Assembly: GCA_028822955.1 (NCBI GenBank)
Contig: JAPKCL010000088.1
Span: forward strand, 1 to 7,157
DNA: 7,157 nucleotides
Reading direction: 5' to 3'
Source of the DNA: Candidatus Poseidoniaceae archaeon
Lineage (GTDB): Archaea > Thermoplasmatota > Poseidoniia > Poseidoniales > Poseidoniaceae
In this document: piece after piece, positions 5,488 through 7,157 of the stretch
How positions within the stretch are numbered: the stretch's first letter is position 1
Layout of the letters: every line of letters begins with the position of its first letter
Position numbers and translations under genes: made by a program
The notes under the pieces: generated by a model
What the model saw: the letters and a program-made list of their open reading frames with translations, nothing else
Database searches by the model: none
Told to the model about the DNA's origin: nothing

Positions 5488-6222
5488 ATGCTACAAGTTA
5501 ACAACCTCACGAAGACTTTTGGGTCTGGTTCCAACAAACTACAGGTCCTCAAAGGCGTGGATATGACCATTCAACAAGGCGAGATGGTCGCTTTGATGGG
5601 ACCTTCGGGTTCCGGTAAATCGACACTGCTCAATATTATCGGTGGATTACTTGCCGGCGATGGTGGTGAAATTGACCTTGATGGCGAAAAGTATGGTCAG
5701 AAAAGTCCTTCCAATGTGGTCAACATTCGACGTGATTACGTTGGTTGGATTTTCCAAGACTTCCATTTACTCGACAACCTCACTGCTCTCGATAATGTGG
5801 CAATAGCGTTGGAATTAGCCGGTATGAGCGCCAAAGAGGCCGAAGAGGCAGCACGCATCGCCCTCGGTAAAGTCGGACTTGAAGACAGAATGAATCACAT
5901 CCCAGACCAACTTTCAGGTGGTCAGCAACAACGGGTTGCTATTGCTCGTGCTATTGCCGGAAACCGTCCTATCCTTCTGGCTGATGAACCGACAGGCAAT
6001 CTTGATATTGCGAGTGGAAAAGAAGTGTTACAGTTATTCAAAGAACTCTGTCATGATGAAGAAAATCCTATTTCCATTCTGATGGTTACTCACGACCCTG
6101 ACTTGGCATCAAATGCAGATCGTATGCTGTTGTTGAATGACGGCAAAACAGAAGCCTCTGACATTCGTTCTGCTTGGGGCTTGGATGAAGAAGAGCAACA
6201 AGATGGAGGTGAAGAAGAATGA
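5488..6222 (+). CDS. ABC transporter ATP-binding protein (LolD/MacB/FtsE type)
   Basis: A 244-aa ATPase subunit that powers a MacB/LolCDE-type ABC system at the inner face of the membrane. All motifs are intact: Walker A GPSGSGKST (38-46), Q-loop Q90 in IFQD, signature LSGGQQQR (142-149), Walker B ILLADEP with catalytic E167, D-loop GNLD (170-173) and H-loop H202 in VTHDPDLA. LADEPTGNLD and the length are typical of the LolD/MacB group. A very acidic tail (EEEQQDGGEEE) closes the protein, and its codons carry the ribosome site of the next gene. The permease gene overlaps it by 4 bp (ATGA), so the two subunits are translated together. The substrate is unknown; lipoprotein release as in Gram-negative bacteria is unlikely without an outer membrane, so export of lipids, peptides or drugs, or a mechanotransmission role, remain options. 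Confidence 0.95.
   Translation: MLQVNNLTKTFGSGSNKLQVLKGVDMTIQQGEMVALMGPSGSGKSTLLNIIGGLLAGDGGEIDLDGEKYGQKSPSNVVNIRRDYVGWIFQDFHLLDNLTALDNVAIALELAGMSAKEAEEAARIALGKVGLEDRMNHIPDQLSGGQQQRVAIARAIAGNRPILLADEPTGNLDIASGKEVLQLFKELCHDEENPISILMVTHDPDLASNADRMLLLNDGKTEASDIRSAWGLDEEEQQDGGEEE
6205..6212 (+). promoter_or_regulatory. Full-match Shine-Dalgarno site of the permease gene
   Basis: GGAGGTGA, the full complement of a typical archaeal 16S 3' end, lies 6 nt before ATG 6219 and within the last codons of the ATPase gene. It supports the overlapping start. A second ATG at 6240 has AAGGAG before it and is a less likely alternative. Confidence 0.75.
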
Positions 6223-7157
6223 CCAAAGGAGACCATTCTATGATATTGGAACCTTCTGACTTTGCACCTTCACAGAGTTTGCCTATGCGAATTATGCACA
6301 AAGTGACTGAGGCACCTGGGAAACTTCGGCTTGCTGGCTTGAGTGCATGGCGCGGTAAAGAACGAGGTTTGGCAGTTATTGCAGGCGTCTTCCTTGCATC
6401 CCTTGTCATCACCACCGTTCTTGCATACGGTGTTGGTCTTTCACAACTTTTCTTTGAAGAATCTCTCAAGAACGAACCGTTCGATGCGAAAATCGAATTT
6501 GCTCGAACTCCTGTAGAAAATGCCACTGGCTGGTCGAATAACACGACAACGATGCTCAATGTGTGTGATGAACTGATGATTGAATTCACTGAATTCAGCG
6601 ATTGTACTCTTGTTTTAGGACGTCAAGGCATTCACAGCGGAGGTTTTTTCAATCAAGAATTTATTGTCGCTCAACCTCTTGAAATGGTTGCGATTACCGA
6701 TGATGCGAATCCCTATTGGGGCAACGTGACTTTTGACTATCCGGAACTTGCTGACGCAGGTCCACCAATTTCCACGCAACGTTCGGTCCGCTTTTTAGGA
6801 CCTGGAGCCTTTGATGGAGAGTTTGCAGACCGGTTGGGGGAGAATATTATCGCTGGAATGGGCGAATGGCCAACACCAGAAAACATGAGTGCTCAGCGTG
6901 GTGTCATTCTCCCTTCGACAGTTGCTTCGGAAGCCAAAGCCAATGTTGGAGATGTTCTTGACTCTTTCACATTCCATTATGTGGTCGATGAATCCACTCT
7001 GCTTGAAGCGACTGTTACCAACGAAAACTGCGATGGAGAAGTAACTCCTGAGCAGAATGAAATGGTTTATTGCCGAATGGAAATGACAGCGACAAATTTG
7101 ACGGTTGTTGGAATCTATGACCCATGGGACTTCGGCAATCCAACACTTGGTCCAAAT
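6219..7157 (+). CDS. Partial MacB/FtsX-like ABC permease
   Basis: The frame is open from ATG 6219 to the right edge (313 codons, no stop), so the C-terminal membrane part is missing. A short cytoplasmic N-terminus with LSAWRGKERG leads into one transmembrane helix (about 50-72, LAVIAGVFLASLVITTVLAY). A long extracytoplasmic domain (about 75-313) follows. This matches the MacB/FtsX layout: TM1, a large outer core domain, then further helices expected beyond the window. The outer part contains four cysteines as two close pairs (C116/C129 and C271/C285), suggesting disulfides, and six N-x-S/T sequons (N101, N107, N108, N169, N222, N293), which fit a surface-exposed, possibly N-glycosylated archaeal protein. 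It overlaps the ATPase gene by 4 bp and must be its membrane partner. Family assignment rests on layout and context because sequence in the outer domain is poorly conserved. Confidence 0.85.
   Translation, partial: MTKGDHSMILEPSDFAPSQSLPMRIMHKVTEAPGKLRLAGLSAWRGKERGLAVIAGVFLASLVITTVLAYGVGLSQLFFEESLKNEPFDAKIEFARTPVENATGWSNNTTTMLNVCDELMIEFTEFSDCTLVLGRQGIHSGGFFNQEFIVAQPLEMVAITDDANPYWGNVTFDYPELADAGPPISTQRSVRFLGPGAFDGEFADRLGENIIAGMGEWPTPENMSAQRGVILPSTVASEAKANVGDVLDSFTFHYVVDESTLLEATVTNENCDGEVTPEQNEMVYCRMEMTATNLTVVGIYDPWDFGNPTLGPN

Noticed and set aside
6086..6589. Minus-strand 167-codon ORF
   Set aside because: It is a shadow of the ABC ATPase and permease genes; its Ser/Arg-rich translation has no domain pattern.

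Overview
The window looks archaeal and most likely comes from a planktonic euryarchaeon such as Marine Group II (Poseidoniales); the clade is inferred, the domain is well supported. Evidence for Archaea: a stand-alone radical-SAM tRNA wyosine enzyme (Taw1/TYW1), an AbrB-PhoU phosphate regulator, TATA boxes placed about 25 bp before leaderless start codons, and no sigma70-type promoters.

Layout. Positions 1-2091 hold a minus-strand series: a gene cut by the left edge (start 389, resembling a thioredoxin-fold protein that lacks the redox cysteines), taw1 (467-1477), and in the stretch 1561-2091 three small ORFs. Two of these (1805-1927 and 1927-2091) encode clearly similar proteins of 40 and 54 aa that overlap by one base. 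Positions 2092-2212 are non-coding and hold a TATA-like box and two inverted repeats. Positions 2213-5429 form a phosphate module: the AbrB-PhoU regulator (minus strand) is divergent from a 697-aa PiT phosphate transporter (plus strand) that carries a fused C-terminal DUF47/PhoU-like domain. Their two promoters share a 79-bp gap. Positions 5488-7157 hold a plus-strand LolD/MacB-type ABC ATPase followed, with a 4-bp ATGA overlap, by its FtsX/MacB-like permease, which is cut by the right edge.

How the genes fit together. The regulator and transporter probably form one phosphate-responsive unit with a shared control region, and the transporter carries its own PhoU-like cytoplasmic domain. The ABC pair is a separate export or lipoprotein/envelope-type system of unknown substrate. 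Taw1 acts in tRNA-Phe wyosine biosynthesis and is unrelated to phosphate. The most novel item is the tandem pair of small paralogous proteins between phoU and taw1. They are too short for routine gene calling, but they have conserved sequence, a Shine-Dalgarno site and a stop/start overlap.
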